Assembly (NCBI RefSeq): GCF_013177735.1
Contig: NZ_WOEZ01000146.1
Span: 21,905 to 85,904 of the forward strand
Length of the DNA stretch: 64,000 nt
Direction of reading: 5' to 3'
DNA from: Paraburkholderia elongata
Lineage (GTDB): Bacteria > Pseudomonadota > Gammaproteobacteria > Burkholderiales > Burkholderiaceae
Shown here: positions 52,404-61,843 of the stretch, in pieces
How the letters are laid out: each line of letters begins with the position of its first letter
Position numbering within the stretch: the first letter of the stretch is position 1
The notes under the pieces: model-generated
Databases searched by the model: none
Told to the model about the DNA's origin: nothing
The model's input: only the letters and a program-made list of their open reading frames with translations
Translations under genes and position numbers: made by a program

Positions 52404-55208
52404 ATGCCACCGCTGCGCGCTGCCAATCTGCTCGACACGATCGAAGGTTCCCGCCTGCATTCCGCCGACTGCGCCCATTGGCAGCGCTGGGGGCCGTACC
52501 TTAGCGAGCGTCAATGGGGCACGGTGCGCGAGGATTACAGCCCGGACGGCACCGCCTGGGACCACTTTCCGCACGACCACGCGCGCAGCCGCGCCTACCG
52601 TTGGGGCGAAGACGGCATCGCCGGTTTCGGCGACGACAAACTCAGCTGGTGCGTGTCGCTCGCGCTGTGGAACCGCAAAGACCCGATTCTGAAGGAGCGC
52701 CTGTTCGGCCTCACCAACGCGCAGGGCAATCACGGCGAGGACGTGAAGGAACTGTACTTCTACGTCGATGGCACACCTACGCATTCGTACATGCGGATGC
52801 TTTACAAGTATCCGCACGCCGCCTTTCCGTACGACGACCTGGTTCAGGAAAACGCGCGACGTGGCGGCGACATGCCGGAATACGAGATCCTCGACACTGG
52901 TGTGTTCGACGATTTGCGCTACTTCGACGTGCAGGTCGAATACGCGAAACATGCGCCCGACGACATCCTGATGCGCGTGACCATCGAGAATCGCGCGGAC
53001 GAGGCGGCTTCGCTCGATGTGCTGCCGCAGATCTGGGCGCGCAATTCGTGGTCGTGGAAGGAAAACAAGGACAAGCCCTCGCTCGTCGCGGGCCAGGATC
53101 ACAACTGCGAAACCCAAGTGATCGGCCGTCAGCATGGCCATGAGCCGATCGTCGTGACAGCGTGGTCGAAAGACGCGCCGCAGATGGCGTGGCTGTTCTG
53201 CGAGAACGACACCAACGTCAAGCGCCTGTTCAACATGGATGGCAAGGGGCCGTTCAAGGACGGTTTCAACGACTACCTCGTCCACGGCGACGAACAGGCC
53301 GTACGCCGTGACGCCGGCACCAAGGCGGGCGCGCACGCGTCGATTGACCTTGCCCCGCATGGCCGCGCCGTGGTGTACATGCGCTGGCGCCCCCAGTCGA
53401 GTCCCGATGACGCGCAACTCGATGCCGATGCCGTGTTCGCTCACCGCATCGCGGAGGCCGATGAGTTCTATGGCGCGCTGCAGCACGAGATCGACGATCC
53501 CGACGCTCGCCTCGTGCAGCGTCAGGCGCTCGCGGGCATGTTGTGGTCCAAGCAGTACTACCAGTACGACGTGCAGCGCTGGCTCGACGGCGATCCGCTG
53601 CAACCCAGGCCGCCTGAGTCTCGCAAGCGCGGTCGCAACGCAGACTGGCGGCATCTGTGCAATGCGGACATCGTGTCGATGCCCGACAAGTGGGAATACC
53701 CGTGGTACGCGTCATGGGACCTGGCGTTTCATGCGGCCGCGTTCGCGCTGATCGATCCCGCGTTTGCCAAGCGCCAATTGCTGCTGCTGGTGAAGGACCG
53801 CTATCAGCACCCAAACGGCCAGATACCCGCCTACGAATGGGCGCTCGGCGACGCGAATCCCCCTGTGCATGCCTGGGCTGCATGGCGCGTGTATGAAATC
53901 GACCGTGCGCTCATGGGCAAAGCGGATCGCGATTTTCTGGAACTCGTTTTCCACAAGCTGTTGCTGAATTTCACGTGGTGGGTGAACCGCAAGGATGCGG
54001 ACGGCCGCAACGTTTTTCAGGGCGGCTTTCTCGGGTTGGACAACGTCGGTATCTTCGACCGCTCGTCGCCGTTGCCGACCGGCGGTCATATCGATCAGGC
54101 CGATGGCACCGCGTGGATGGCCGCGTACGCGCTCGACCTGATGCGGATCGCGCTCGAACTGGCGTATGCGAACCACGTGTTCGTCGATATCGGCGTGAAG
54201 TTCTTCGAGCACTTTCTGTATATCGCCGAAGCCGTGAGTTGCGACGACGGCTGCGATACCGGTCTATGGGACAGCGAAGACGAGTTCTTCTACGACAAAC
54301 TGCGTCTGCCCGACGGCAGCAATATTCCGATGCGCCTGCGTTCGATCGTCGGCTTGATTCCGCTTTTCGCCGTGCACGTGCTCGAAGAACGCTTGCATGG
54401 TCACTTGCCGGGTCTGCGCGAGCGGCTCGTCTGGTTCCTCGAACATCGCCCCGATCTGGCGAAGCTGGTTTCGCGCTGGAACGAGCCCGGCAAGGGCAAT
54501 GCGTTGCTGCTCTCGCTGCTGCGCGGGCATCGGATGAAAGCATTGCTGCGCCGTGCGCTCGACGAAAGCGAATTCCTCTCCGATCACGGCGTGCGGGCGT
54601 TGTCGCGATTCCATCGCGACCATCCGTTCGAGTTCAACCACAACGGCACCAGCGTCACCGTCAAGTATCTGCCGGCCGAATCCGACACACGCGTGTTCGG
54701 CGGCAATTCGAACTGGCGCGGGCCGGTGTGGATGCCGATGAACTATCTGCTGATTGAATCGCTGTACGAATTTCATCGCTACTACGGCGACGGTTTCCGC
54801 GTCGAATATCCGACCGGCTCGGGGCAGAAGTTCTCGCTCTGCGAAATCGGCGACGAATTGGCGCGCCGGGCAACCACCTTGTTCCTCAAGGACAAGAACG
54901 GCGAACGTCCGGTGATGGGCGCGTATCCACTCTTGCAGGCCGACCCGCGTTCGCGCGATCTCGTCCTGTTCCATGAGTATTTCCATGGCGACAACGGGCG
55001 AGGTGTGGGCGCTTCGCATCAAACCGGCTGGAGCGGGCTCGTGGCGTTGCTCCTGCAACCGAGGGCGATGGCCGCGTCGGGTAGTGTGCCGCTGGCAGGC
55101 GAGCCGGACCGGGCGCCAGTGCCAACGTCGCCAACGTCGACTTCAGCGCCTGCTCCCGCAAAGTCACCCGAACCTGCGCCTGCGCTGGCAACGGCAGTGA
55201 CCAAGTAG
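52404..55208 (+). CDS. Large glucosidase (GH63/MGH1-like)
   Basis: A 934-residue putative glucosidase. The family segments include KRLFGLTNAQGNHGEDVKELYFYVDGTPTHSYM, WRHLCNADIVSMPDKWEYPWYASWDLAFHAAAFAL, YEWALGDANPPVHAWA, NVFQGGFLGLDNVGIFDRSSPLPTGG and FGGNSNWRGPVWMPMNYLLIESL, which contain the likely catalytic acids of GH63-type barrels. The last 45 residues are Ala/Pro/Thr-rich and not conserved. It is 51 bases after the debranching gene. Substrate is unknown, with mannosyl- or glucosyl-glycerate and alpha-glucans as known options. Confidence 0.85.
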   Translation: MPPLRAANLLDTIEGSRLHSADCAHWQRWGPYLSERQWGTVREDYSPDGTAWDHFPHDHARSRAYRWGEDGIAGFGDDKLSWCVSLALWNRKDPILKERLFGLTNAQGNHGEDVKELYFYVDGTPTHSYMRMLYKYPHAAFPYDDLVQENARRGGDMPEYEILDTGVFDDLRYFDVQVEYAKHAPDDILMRVTIENRADEAASLDVLPQIWARNSWSWKENKDKPSLVAGQDHNCETQVIGRQHGHEPIVVTAWSKDAPQMAWLFCENDTNVKRLFNMDGKGPFKDGFNDYLVHGDEQAVRRDAGTKAGAHASIDLAPHGRAVVYMRWRPQSSPDDAQLDADAVFAHRIAEADEFYGALQHEIDDPDARLVQRQALAGMLWSKQYYQYDVQRWLDGDPLQPRPPESRKRGRNADWRHLCNADIVSMPDKWEYPWYASWDLAFHAAAFALIDPAFAKRQLLLLVKDRYQHPNGQIPAYEWALGDANPPVHAWAAWRVYEIDRALMGKADRDFLELVFHKLLLNFTWWVNRKDADGRNVFQGGFLGLDNVGIFDRSSPLPTGGHIDQADGTAWMAAYALDLMRIALELAYANHVFVDIGVKFFEHFLYIAEAVSCDDGCDTGLWDSEDEFFYDKLRLPDGSNIPMRLRSIVGLIPLFAVHVLEERLHGHLPGLRERLVWFLEHRPDLAKLVSRWNEPGKGNALLLSLLRGHRMKALLRRALDESEFLSDHGVRALSRFHRDHPFEFNHNGTSVTVKYLPAESDTRVFGGNSNWRGPVWMPMNYLLIESLYEFHRYYGDGFRVEYPTGSGQKFSLCEIGDELARRATTLFLKDKNGERPVMGAYPLLQADPRSRDLVLFHEYFHGDNGRGVGASHQTGWSGLVALLLQPRAMAASGSVPLAGEPDRAPVPTSPTSTSAPAPAKSPEPAPALATAVTK

Positions 55209-55372
55209 CGAGTAGCGAGTGCCGAGTGGCAACCAACCCGCGCGCGAGGTTACATAAGCCATACAGCGTACGCACCGGGCAGGTTGAGTCGTTGTTTTTG
55301 AACTGTACGGCTTCAAGCGTGGTCTTTCATGTACCGCCACGTCCGTTCCATTGGCTTCCTTAAGCGAATCCC

Positions 55373-56974
55373 ATGTCGACTACTCCGAACACCTCAACTT
55401 CCGCCCGTCACGAACCCAGTTGCAAAGTCAGCGCGGGTCCGCATGAGGCGCCGTCGTCGCCGGCCGGCAAGCGGCCCGCGCCGCCTTGCACGCTGGTGAT
55501 CTTCGGTGCGGGCGGTGACCTGACCAAACGGCTGCTGATGCCCGCGTTGTACAACCTCGCGGTGGACGGCCTGCTCGACGGCGGCATGAAGATCATCGGC
55601 GTGAATCACGGCGAGCGCGAAACGAGCGAATGGCGCGAAGACTTGCACACGTCGTTGCAACAGTTTGCCGCCGACAAAGCCAGTACCTTCCATGCGGGCA
55701 AGCTCGACGACAAAGCGTGGGACTGGGTCGCGCAACGGCTCGAATACATGGCCGGCGAGTTCGAAACCGACGACACGTTCACCAAGCTCAAGCAAAAGCT
55801 CGATCAATCGCCGGGTGGCAACGTGATTTTTTACCTGGCGGTCAGCTCGCGCTTTTTCAAGCCGATCGTCGAGCATCTCGGCAAAGCGGGCTTGCTGAAA
55901 GAAGGCGAGGGCGACGCGGGCGGCTTCCGTCGGATCGTGATCGAGAAGCCGTTCGGTACCGATCTCGCCTCGGCGCGCGATCTGAATGCGCACATTCTGT
56001 CGTACGCGAACGAGTCGCAGGTGTATCGCATCGATCACTTTCTCGGTAAGGACACCGTGCAGAGCATTCTCGCGGTGCGCTTCGCGAATGCGCTCTTCGA
56101 ACCGATCTGGCGGCGCGAATATATCGACAGCGTGCAGATCACCGCGGCGGAAACGATCGGCGTGGAAGGGCGCGGCAAGTTTTACGAGCAGACCGGTGCG
56201 TTCCGCGACATGCTGCCGAACCACCTGTTTCAGTTGCTCGGCATGGTCGCGATGGAGCCGCCCAATTCGTTCGATGCCGAAGCCGTGCGCGACAAGAAGT
56301 CTGAAATCTTCGACGCGATCCAGCCGCTGAGCGCCGCCGACGTCGTCTTCGGTCAATACGAAAAAGGGCCGGCGGGCGTCGGCTATCGTGAGGAACCGGA
56401 CGTCGCCTCGGACAGCACGACGGAAACCTACGCCGCCGCACGCGTGTACGTCGAGAACTGGCGTTGGGCCGGCGTGCCGTTTTATCTACGCACCGGTAAG
56501 CGGCTTGCCGCGCGCCGCACGGAGATCTCGGTGCAACTGAAACCGGTGCCGTTCCGTCTGTTTCGCGACACGCCGGTCGATGCGCTTACGCCGAATGTGC
56601 TGACCTTGCGTATCGATCCCGCGCACGGCACGAGTTTCGATTTCAACGTGAAGACGCCGGGGCCGGTGATGCAGGTGGGCGCCGTGCAGTCGTCTTTCGA
56701 CTACGCAGACTTCTTCGCCGAACGCGCCAACGTCGGCTATGAGACCTTGCTGTACGACTGCATGCTTGGCGACGAGACACTGTTCCAGCGTGCCGACAGC
56801 ATCGAAACGAGCTGGTGCGCGGTGGACGACGTGCTGCACCCGAAGACCGGCGGCGCGATGCCGGTGCACGGTTATCCGGCTGGGAGTGAAGGGCCTGCTG
56901 AAGCGGACGCGCTGCTCGCACGCGACGGCCATGCATGGCGGCCTTTGAAGCAGGATGCGGTCGAAAAGAAGTAA
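55373..56974 (+). CDS. zwf: Glucose-6-phosphate 1-dehydrogenase
   Basis: A 533-residue enzyme that oxidises glucose 6-phosphate to 6-phosphogluconolactone with NADP+. It has the GAGGDLTKR cofactor motif (around residue 46), the RIDHFLGKDTVQ active-site motif, and PNHLFQLLGMVAMEPP. The first 40 residues are an extra Ser/Pro-rich stretch absent from E. coli Zwf. It shares direction with a glucokinase-like gene 35 bases on, giving a short route from glucose to NADPH. Confidence 0.93.
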   Translation: MSTTPNTSTSARHEPSCKVSAGPHEAPSSPAGKRPAPPCTLVIFGAGGDLTKRLLMPALYNLAVDGLLDGGMKIIGVNHGERETSEWREDLHTSLQQFAADKASTFHAGKLDDKAWDWVAQRLEYMAGEFETDDTFTKLKQKLDQSPGGNVIFYLAVSSRFFKPIVEHLGKAGLLKEGEGDAGGFRRIVIEKPFGTDLASARDLNAHILSYANESQVYRIDHFLGKDTVQSILAVRFANALFEPIWRREYIDSVQITAAETIGVEGRGKFYEQTGAFRDMLPNHLFQLLGMVAMEPPNSFDAEAVRDKKSEIFDAIQPLSAADVVFGQYEKGPAGVGYREEPDVASDSTTETYAAARVYVENWRWAGVPFYLRTGKRLAARRTEISVQLKPVPFRLFRDTPVDALTPNVLTLRIDPAHGTSFDFNVKTPGPVMQVGAVQSSFDYADFFAERANVGYETLLYDCMLGDETLFQRADSIETSWCAVDDVLHPKTGGAMPVHGYPAGSEGPAEADALLARDGHAWRPLKQDAVEKK

Positions 56975-57009
56975 CTCCATGAGGCACACCAACACAATCG
57001 GGGGACACC

Positions 57010-57810
57010 TTGGCCACACGTAAGACGAAAGTAAAAAGCAGTACCGAGCGAATTCTGGCGATCGATGTCGGTGGGACTGGCTTGAAAGCCGCGATCATCG
57101 ATGCGGACGGACAGATGAAAACGGAGCGTTTGCGCGTGCCCACGCCGCATCCGTGCACGCCGGATCAACTGGTGGATGCGTTGGTGAAGCTGGTCGAACC
57201 GCTCGTCGATAAGGAGCCACCCACGCTGATGTCGATCGGTTTTCCTGGCGTGGTGCGCAACAACCGCATTCTGACGGCGCCGCACTTTGGCGTTGAAGGT
57301 TGGCACGATATTCCGTTAGCGGATTCGCTGGCGAAGCGCCTGGGCGGTCTGCCAGTGCGGATGATCAACGACGCAGAGATGCAGGGCTTTGCCGCGATTG
57401 AAGGCCATGGGATCGAGCTCGTGCTGACGCTTGGCACGGGCGCGGGCACGGCGCTGTTCAGGGATGGTGAGTTGATGCCTCACCTCGAGCTTGCGCATCA
57501 TCCGGTCAGCAAGAAGGGTGTGGCGTACGATGAGTACATCGGCGACGCGGCGCGCGAGAAGGCCGGGAATAAGCGCTGGAATCGCCGGATCCAGAAGGTG
57601 ATCGGGATTCTCGATTCGTTGGTGAACTACGACAAGCTGTGGATCGGCGGTGGCAACGCGGCGCGGCTGACGTTCAAGTTGCCTGCGAATGTTGCGACAG
57701 TATCGAACGATGCGGGGATCGAAGGCGGCGCGCGCTTGTGGCATCCGAAGTCTCTGCGTGAGACGCGGCAATTGCCGGAGGCCAATGAGCGGACCGGCCG
57801 GTTCAAGTGA
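57010..57810 (+). CDS. ROK-family glucokinase, polyphosphate-glucokinase-like
   Basis: A 266-residue kinase. It has ILAIDVGGTGLKAAIID (phosphate loop), SIGFPGVVRNNRI, INDAEMQGFAAIEG (catalytic Asp), LTLGTGAGTALFRDG, and KLWIGGGNAARL. The overall shape and length match polyphosphate glucokinases (PPGK), which use polyphosphate and/or ATP. The start is TTG at 57010 behind GGGGGA. It would phosphorylate glucose released by the upstream glycosidases and feed the adjacent dehydrogenase. The polyphosphate preference is not proven by sequence. Confidence 0.8.
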   Translation: MATRKTKVKSSTERILAIDVGGTGLKAAIIDADGQMKTERLRVPTPHPCTPDQLVDALVKLVEPLVDKEPPTLMSIGFPGVVRNNRILTAPHFGVEGWHDIPLADSLAKRLGGLPVRMINDAEMQGFAAIEGHGIELVLTLGTGAGTALFRDGELMPHLELAHHPVSKKGVAYDEYIGDAAREKAGNKRWNRRIQKVIGILDSLVNYDKLWIGGGNAARLTFKLPANVATVSNDAGIEGGARLWHPKSLRETRQLPEANERTGRFK

Positions 57811-57827
57811 AACGGAGACAGCCAACG

Positions 57828-58397
57828 ATGATTCGAATCAATGACTCCAGTCTTGCACGACGCCTGTTCGCTGTCGGCGTTTGCGCCTCGCTGGCTCTAG
57901 CTGCAGTGAATGTCCGCGCGGCGGATGCATTCGCGCTGTCGTCGCCGGGTGTGGCCGACGGTGGCACGCTGGATTCGAGCCATGCGGCGAGCGCGAATAA
58001 TTGCGGTGGCGGGAACATGTCGCCGGCCTTGCAATGGCAGAACGCGCCTGCCGGCACGAAGAGTTACGCGATTACTATGTTCGATCCGGACGGCGCGAAG
58101 GGACTCGGGATTGCGCACTGGGTGCTATATGGCGTCGCGCCTTCGGCGACCGGGCTCGGTGCTGGTGCTACGCCGCCGGCCGGTAGTGTGGCCGGAACGA
58201 ACCGGACTGGCGGCCTGGGGTATCGCGGACCCTGCCCGCCGGTCGGAGAGGTTCCGCATCATTATCTCGTGCAAATTTATGCGCTTGATTTACCGCCCGA
58301 CGCATTGCCGGCAGGGTTGACGCGGGACGCGTTGCAGGCGGCTATGAAGGATCATGTGCTTGCTGCTACAAGTATTGTGCTGCGATACGGGCGGTGA
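57828..58397 (+). CDS. YbhB/YbcL-type (PEBP) exported protein
   Basis: A 189-residue PEBP-family protein with a Sec signal (RLFAVGVCASLALAAVNVRA, cut near residue 31). The fold is marked by NNCGGGNMSPALQWQNAP, ITMFDPDGAKGLGIAHWVLYGV and GYRGPCPPVGEVPHHYLVQIYALDL. Bacterial YbhB-type proteins bind small anionic ligands, with function mostly unknown. It starts with GGAG 11 bases before the ATG and is 17 bases after the kinase gene. Confidence 0.88.
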   Translation: MIRINDSSLARRLFAVGVCASLALAAVNVRAADAFALSSPGVADGGTLDSSHAASANNCGGGNMSPALQWQNAPAGTKSYAITMFDPDGAKGLGIAHWVLYGVAPSATGLGAGATPPAGSVAGTNRTGGLGYRGPCPPVGEVPHHYLVQIYALDLPPDALPAGLTRDALQAAMKDHVLAATSIVLRYGR

Positions 58398-58402
58398 TTA
58401 TT

Positions 58403-58447
58403 TTGCCTTTGCGGCGGCCGGGTAAACGACGCCGCCGTCAAAGGCAA
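58403..58447. terminator. Hairpin between convergent genes
   Basis: The arms at 58403-58418 and 58431-58447 pair over 16 bases with one bulged base and a 12-base loop. The hairpin sits exactly between YbhB and the convergent aldo/keto reductase. Neither side has a long U-tract, so it may be bidirectional and of moderate strength. Confidence 0.6.
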
Positions 58448-58451
58448 CACA

Positions 58452-59447
58452 CTACCTGGCCGCATCACCCCATCGATATTCCAGACTAACCTCATCAAGC
58501 TGCGCCTTAACTTGTGCATCGAGCACAAGCTCCGAAGCAGCCAACGTGTCGCTCAGTTGCTCAGCGCGACTGGCGCCGATAATCGCCGAGGTAATCAGCG
58601 GATTAGCCAACACCCACGCAAGAGAAACCCGAGTCAGAGACTCGCCCGTCGGCGTAGCAATCGCCTTCAGCTTTTCGATCGTTTCGAACTCGCGCTGATG
58701 CCAGTACCGCTCCTGGTACATCGCCCCCGCCTTGCCGACGGTTTCGGTGAATCGCCCGGACGTGGGCGTAGCATCCATCCGATGCTTACCCGTCAGCAAG
58801 CCACCCGCCAGCGGGTTATACGGCATCACCGCTAATTGCTCTTCAGCCGCCAAAGGCAGCAGTTCCCTCTCGATCTGCCGGAACAACAGGTTATAGCGGG
58901 GCTGCACCGATACAAACCGCGCCACGCGCAACACGTCAGCGCGGCCCAACGCCCGCGCCAGCCGATAGGCCAGGAAATTCGACACGCCGATATACCGTGC
59001 CTTGCCCGATCGCACGATGACGTCCAGCGCCTCCAGCGTCTCATCGAGCGGCGTATTCGCGTCGTCGGAATGGAGCTGGTACAGGTCCACGTAATCCGTG
59101 CCGAGCCGCCGCAGCGATGCGTCGATCGCGTCCAGCAGATGTTTGCGCGACGCGCCTTGATCCCACGCTGACGGCCCCATCTTGCCAACCGCTTTCGTTG
59201 CCAGAATGAAGCGGTCGCGTTTGCCCTTCAGCCACCGTCCGACGATTTCCTCCGTGCGCCCGGCAATGTTCTCGCCGCCGCCGAGCGGATAAACGTCGGC
59301 GGTATCGATGAAGTTCACGCCGGCATCCGCCGCCGTGTCGAGAATGCGATGCGAGACATCTTCTTCAGTTTGCAGGCCAAAGGTCATCGTGCCGAGACAC
59401 AGGCGCGAAACGGTCAGGCCAGTGCGGCCGAATTTGCGGTATTGCAT
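58452..59447 (-). CDS. Aldo/keto reductase
   Basis: A 331-residue NADPH-dependent AKR. The catalytic residues are visible: Asp in FIDTADVYPLG, Tyr in the same segment, Lys in FILATKAVGKM, and His in DLYQLHSDD. C-terminal cofactor site: ITSAIIGASRAEQLSDTL. The group includes YajO/PuuA-like reductases of aldehydes and ketones. I start at ATG 59447 (MQYRKFGRTGLTVSRLCLGTM), the standard beginning; the longer frame to 59537 has no matching sequence. Confidence 0.9.
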   Translation of the reverse strand: MQYRKFGRTGLTVSRLCLGTMTFGLQTEEDVSHRILDTAADAGVNFIDTADVYPLGGGENIAGRTEEIVGRWLKGKRDRFILATKAVGKMGPSAWDQGASRKHLLDAIDASLRRLGTDYVDLYQLHSDDANTPLDETLEALDVIVRSGKARYIGVSNFLAYRLARALGRADVLRVARFVSVQPRYNLLFRQIERELLPLAAEEQLAVMPYNPLAGGLLTGKHRMDATPTSGRFTETVGKAGAMYQERYWHQREFETIEKLKAIATPTGESLTRVSLAWVLANPLITSAIIGASRAEQLSDTLAASELVLDAQVKAQLDEVSLEYRWGDAAR

Positions 59448-59742
59448 GGTCAACTCCGAAGCAGGACGGAACGGTTGCGGTATGCGATGTTGCAAAAGGA
59501 TAAACGGTGTGGCGATTTCGTGTTCGGCCACCCGCACAATGCGTGACCGACGACGGAGCGTTGAAAATTACGTTATCCATACGTCCGAAAGAAACAAAAG
59601 CAATTCGATTGCGCCAGGTAAGCTTCAGCGCGATTGATGCGCCTTTATGCAGAGCCCTGCAAGCCCGCCAGCAGGAAAGCGGGCACTCGCGCTAGAATCT
59701 TTGCAGACCGCCAAAACTGTTGGCCCCGCCGGAATTCTGCCG
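59448..59742. other. Divergent intergenic region, no gene
   Basis: This 295-base spacer separates the aldo/keto reductase from the nitroreductase. A potential A/T-rich promoter region lies near 59560-59625. No operator, hairpin or coding frame is convincing. Confidence 0.35.
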
Positions 59743-60432
59743 ATGACCACACCCTCCAATCAGGTCGACGCCGCGCTGATGTCGCGGCGCGCGATCCGCG
59801 CCTTTCTGCCCACGCCGGTTGCGCGCGCCGACATCGAAGCGATTCTCGAAACTGCCAGCCGCGCGCCGTCGGGCACCAATACCCAGCCTTGGAAGGTGTA
59901 CGTGGTGACCGACAAGTCGCTCGCGCGACTGTCGCAGGCGCTGGTTGCCGCCTATAACGACCCCCGGCGCGATGCGCTGTATCAGGAAGAGTATCGCTAC
60001 TACCCGCATCAATGGGTGTCGCCGTATATCGACCGCCGCCGCAAGATCGGCTGGAATCTGTACGGCCTGCTGGGCATCGAAAAGGGCGACAAGGCGCGCA
60101 TGCATGAACAGCACGCGCAGAACTACCGGTTTTTCGGCGCGCCGGTCGGCCTGTTCTTTACGATCGAGCGGGTGATGGAGCGCGGCAGCTGGCTCGATTA
60201 CGGCATGTTCCTGCAAGCGATCATGACAGCGGCGCGCGGGCGCGGCCTCGATACCTGTCCGCAGGCCGCATTTACGCCGTTTCATCGGGTGATTGCCGAG
60301 CATCTCGACCTGCCAGCCAAAGAGCAACTCGTGTGCGGCATGTCGCTCGGTTTCGCCGACGAAAGCGCGCTGGTCAATGCGCTGCGCACCGATCGCGAAC
60401 CGGTTGAACGGTTCACACGATTTCTCGATTGA
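59743..60432 (+). CDS. Nitroreductase-family protein
   Basis: A 229-residue FMN oxidoreductase. It has SRRAIRAFLPTPVARADIEAILETASRAPSGTNTQPWKVYVV (FMN phosphate site) and YGMFLQAIMTAARGRGLDTCPQAAF, then CGMSLGFADES near the end. It would reduce nitro groups or quinone-like compounds with NAD(P)H. I use ATG 59743 (GGAA upstream), since the extended frame from 59647 adds about 32 residues with no family match. Confidence 0.88.
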   Translation: MTTPSNQVDAALMSRRAIRAFLPTPVARADIEAILETASRAPSGTNTQPWKVYVVTDKSLARLSQALVAAYNDPRRDALYQEEYRYYPHQWVSPYIDRRRKIGWNLYGLLGIEKGDKARMHEQHAQNYRFFGAPVGLFFTIERVMERGSWLDYGMFLQAIMTAARGRGLDTCPQAAFTPFHRVIAEHLDLPAKEQLVCGMSLGFADESALVNALRTDREPVERFTRFLD

Positions 60433-60471
60433 TCCCGATTGACGGGCATCCCCACTTCCCATCGGACCACT

Positions 60472-60783
60472 ATGAAAACCTCACGCCGCCATTTTCTGAT
60501 GCTGAGTGTGGGCGTGAGCTCATCGCTCATGCTGTCCCGCGTCGCGTTCGCCGACACCGCGAACACACTGAGCGAAGCCGATCCGAAGGCGCAAGCCCTC
60601 GGCTATAAAGAGGACGCATCAAAGGTCGACAAGGCGAAATTCCCTGGCTATGCCGCCGGACAAACCTGCGCCAACTGCTCGCTATTCCAAGGTAAAGCCA
60701 CGGACGCCTACGGTGGCTGCACGTTGTTTGGCGACAAGCAGGTCGCCGCGCGCGGCTGGTGCAGTTCGTATTCGAATATGTGA
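60472..60783 (+). CDS. High-potential iron-sulfur protein (HiPIP)
   Basis: A 103-residue periplasmic electron carrier. The Tat signal (SRRHFLMLSVGVSSSLML) runs through residues 4-27. The four Cys ligands appear as CANC, then CTLF and WCSS, the HiPIP spacing for one [4Fe-4S] cluster. The mature protein has about 75 residues. Tat export fits folding around the cluster before export. It is 39 bases after the nitroreductase; functional linkage is not clear. Confidence 0.88.
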   Translation: MKTSRRHFLMLSVGVSSSLMLSRVAFADTANTLSEADPKAQALGYKEDASKVDKAKFPGYAAGQTCANCSLFQGKATDAYGGCTLFGDKQVAARGWCSSYSNM

Positions 60784-60834
60784 CCGCGCAAGCGGTCCGC
60801 GCGCGGGTATGTGTGATCTGAAAACGCCTTGGCC

Positions 60835-61185
60835 TTAGTTCAAAGCACTCAGTACCAGGTCATGCGAGTGGCCGATCCATATCGCCGCGTCGCGGTGGTC
60901 GCGCAAGGCGTCGCCGGTATTCGGGTGCAGAAAAATATCGAGCGTGCCGTGATTCAGCGTGAGCCAGCCGACGAGTTCGGCGAATTGCTCCTGCGCGAAC
61001 GCAAGCTGATACGACCACATCGGGTGCGGCCCGACCGGGCGTTCGTGAAAGCGGCCCATTTGCAGTTTGCCGTTCCAGTGCGCTTCGATCTGTTCGCGAA
61101 AGGTCCACGCGGCGTCGCGGCTGCTTGAATCGAAGTAAACGTGGGCGTGCCAGCTCTCTATGGCTGAGGTGTCGCGAAAGGTCAT
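60835..61185 (-). CDS. DOPA 4,5-dioxygenase-family protein
   Basis: A 116-residue small protein. SWHAHVYFDSSSRDAAWTFREQIEAHW near the start and VGPHPMWSYQLAF, then LNHGTLDIFLHPNTGDALRDHRDAAIWIG match the DOPA-dioxygenase family. Its His residues should bind Fe(II). The plant and fungal members cleave DOPA for betalain synthesis. The bacterial role is unknown. Start at ATG 61185 is preferred because the longer frame to 61260 adds non-family residues. Confidence 0.85.
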   Translation of the reverse strand: MTFRDTSAIESWHAHVYFDSSSRDAAWTFREQIEAHWNGKLQMGRFHERPVGPHPMWSYQLAFAQEQFAELVGWLTLNHGTLDIFLHPNTGDALRDHRDAAIWIGHSHDLVLSALN

Positions 61186-61674
61186 AACAGGGGTCCGATG
61201 CGGTTCCGTCTTTATCAGACACTCATTTTGCTTGAGTTTCCGCCGACGCGTGCGGCGCACGCCTCAGTGCCGTTTGCCAAGGGTCTGTCTTGTTACGGAT
61301 TAACGCGCCGTCAGGCTTGACGCATCAGGTGTAGGCGGCGTTTGCGACTCACGAGCCGCGGAGCGCGTGCGCACAGTTTACGTCTGAAGAAACCGCCACG
61401 CTGCGCCGATTCAGCAAACTGGCCTGCCAATTCCCCTCGTTTCGAGCAATTGCATTCGTGCGTGCTCACATAAACTGTTTTCCATGGAGCGACAAGTCAC
61501 CGAGCCCATCGACGCGGTCTTCCCCCGCGTTGTTTTGAACCGTACCGTTGATGGCAGTTTGCCGCGGTTGTCGAACGTGGCAGGGCAGTAAAGCAGTAGG
61601 AAGTCGAAGCAATGCAAACAGCGCGCAATCCACGCAACAATGCGCGCGGATCAGCAGGGGGTTGCAGCGAGGTG

Positions 61675-61843
61675 ATGTTGATGGCGAGGGACCGAGCTGC
61701 AATGCAGTTGTAGCAGCAGTAACAGTTCAAGTAGCAACAGCTTTGTTAGTTTGTGGTGGTTATAGGTCGGCAAGCATCCACGCGCCTGTACGACTCCTCC
61801 ATCCTGTCCGGCCCTGTTCCCTCGCGGGAACAGGGTTTTTTTT
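61675..61843 (+). ncRNA. Candidate small RNA or attenuated leader
   Basis: A short frame MLMARDRAAMQL (61675-61713, GAGG upstream) is followed by about 100 noncoding bases and a perfect terminator. This may be a transcribed leader (attenuation) or the 3' part of a small RNA. No adjacent biosynthetic operon matches a leader peptide, so a standalone sRNA is also possible. The true 5' end cannot be set from sequence. Confidence 0.3.
61812..61843 (+). terminator. Strong rho-independent terminator
   Basis: A perfect 10-bp stem (CCCTGTTCCC with GGGAACAGGG), a TCGC tetraloop and eight Ts. It is not near the end of any recognised gene, so it points to an unannotated plus-strand transcript. Confidence 0.9.
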
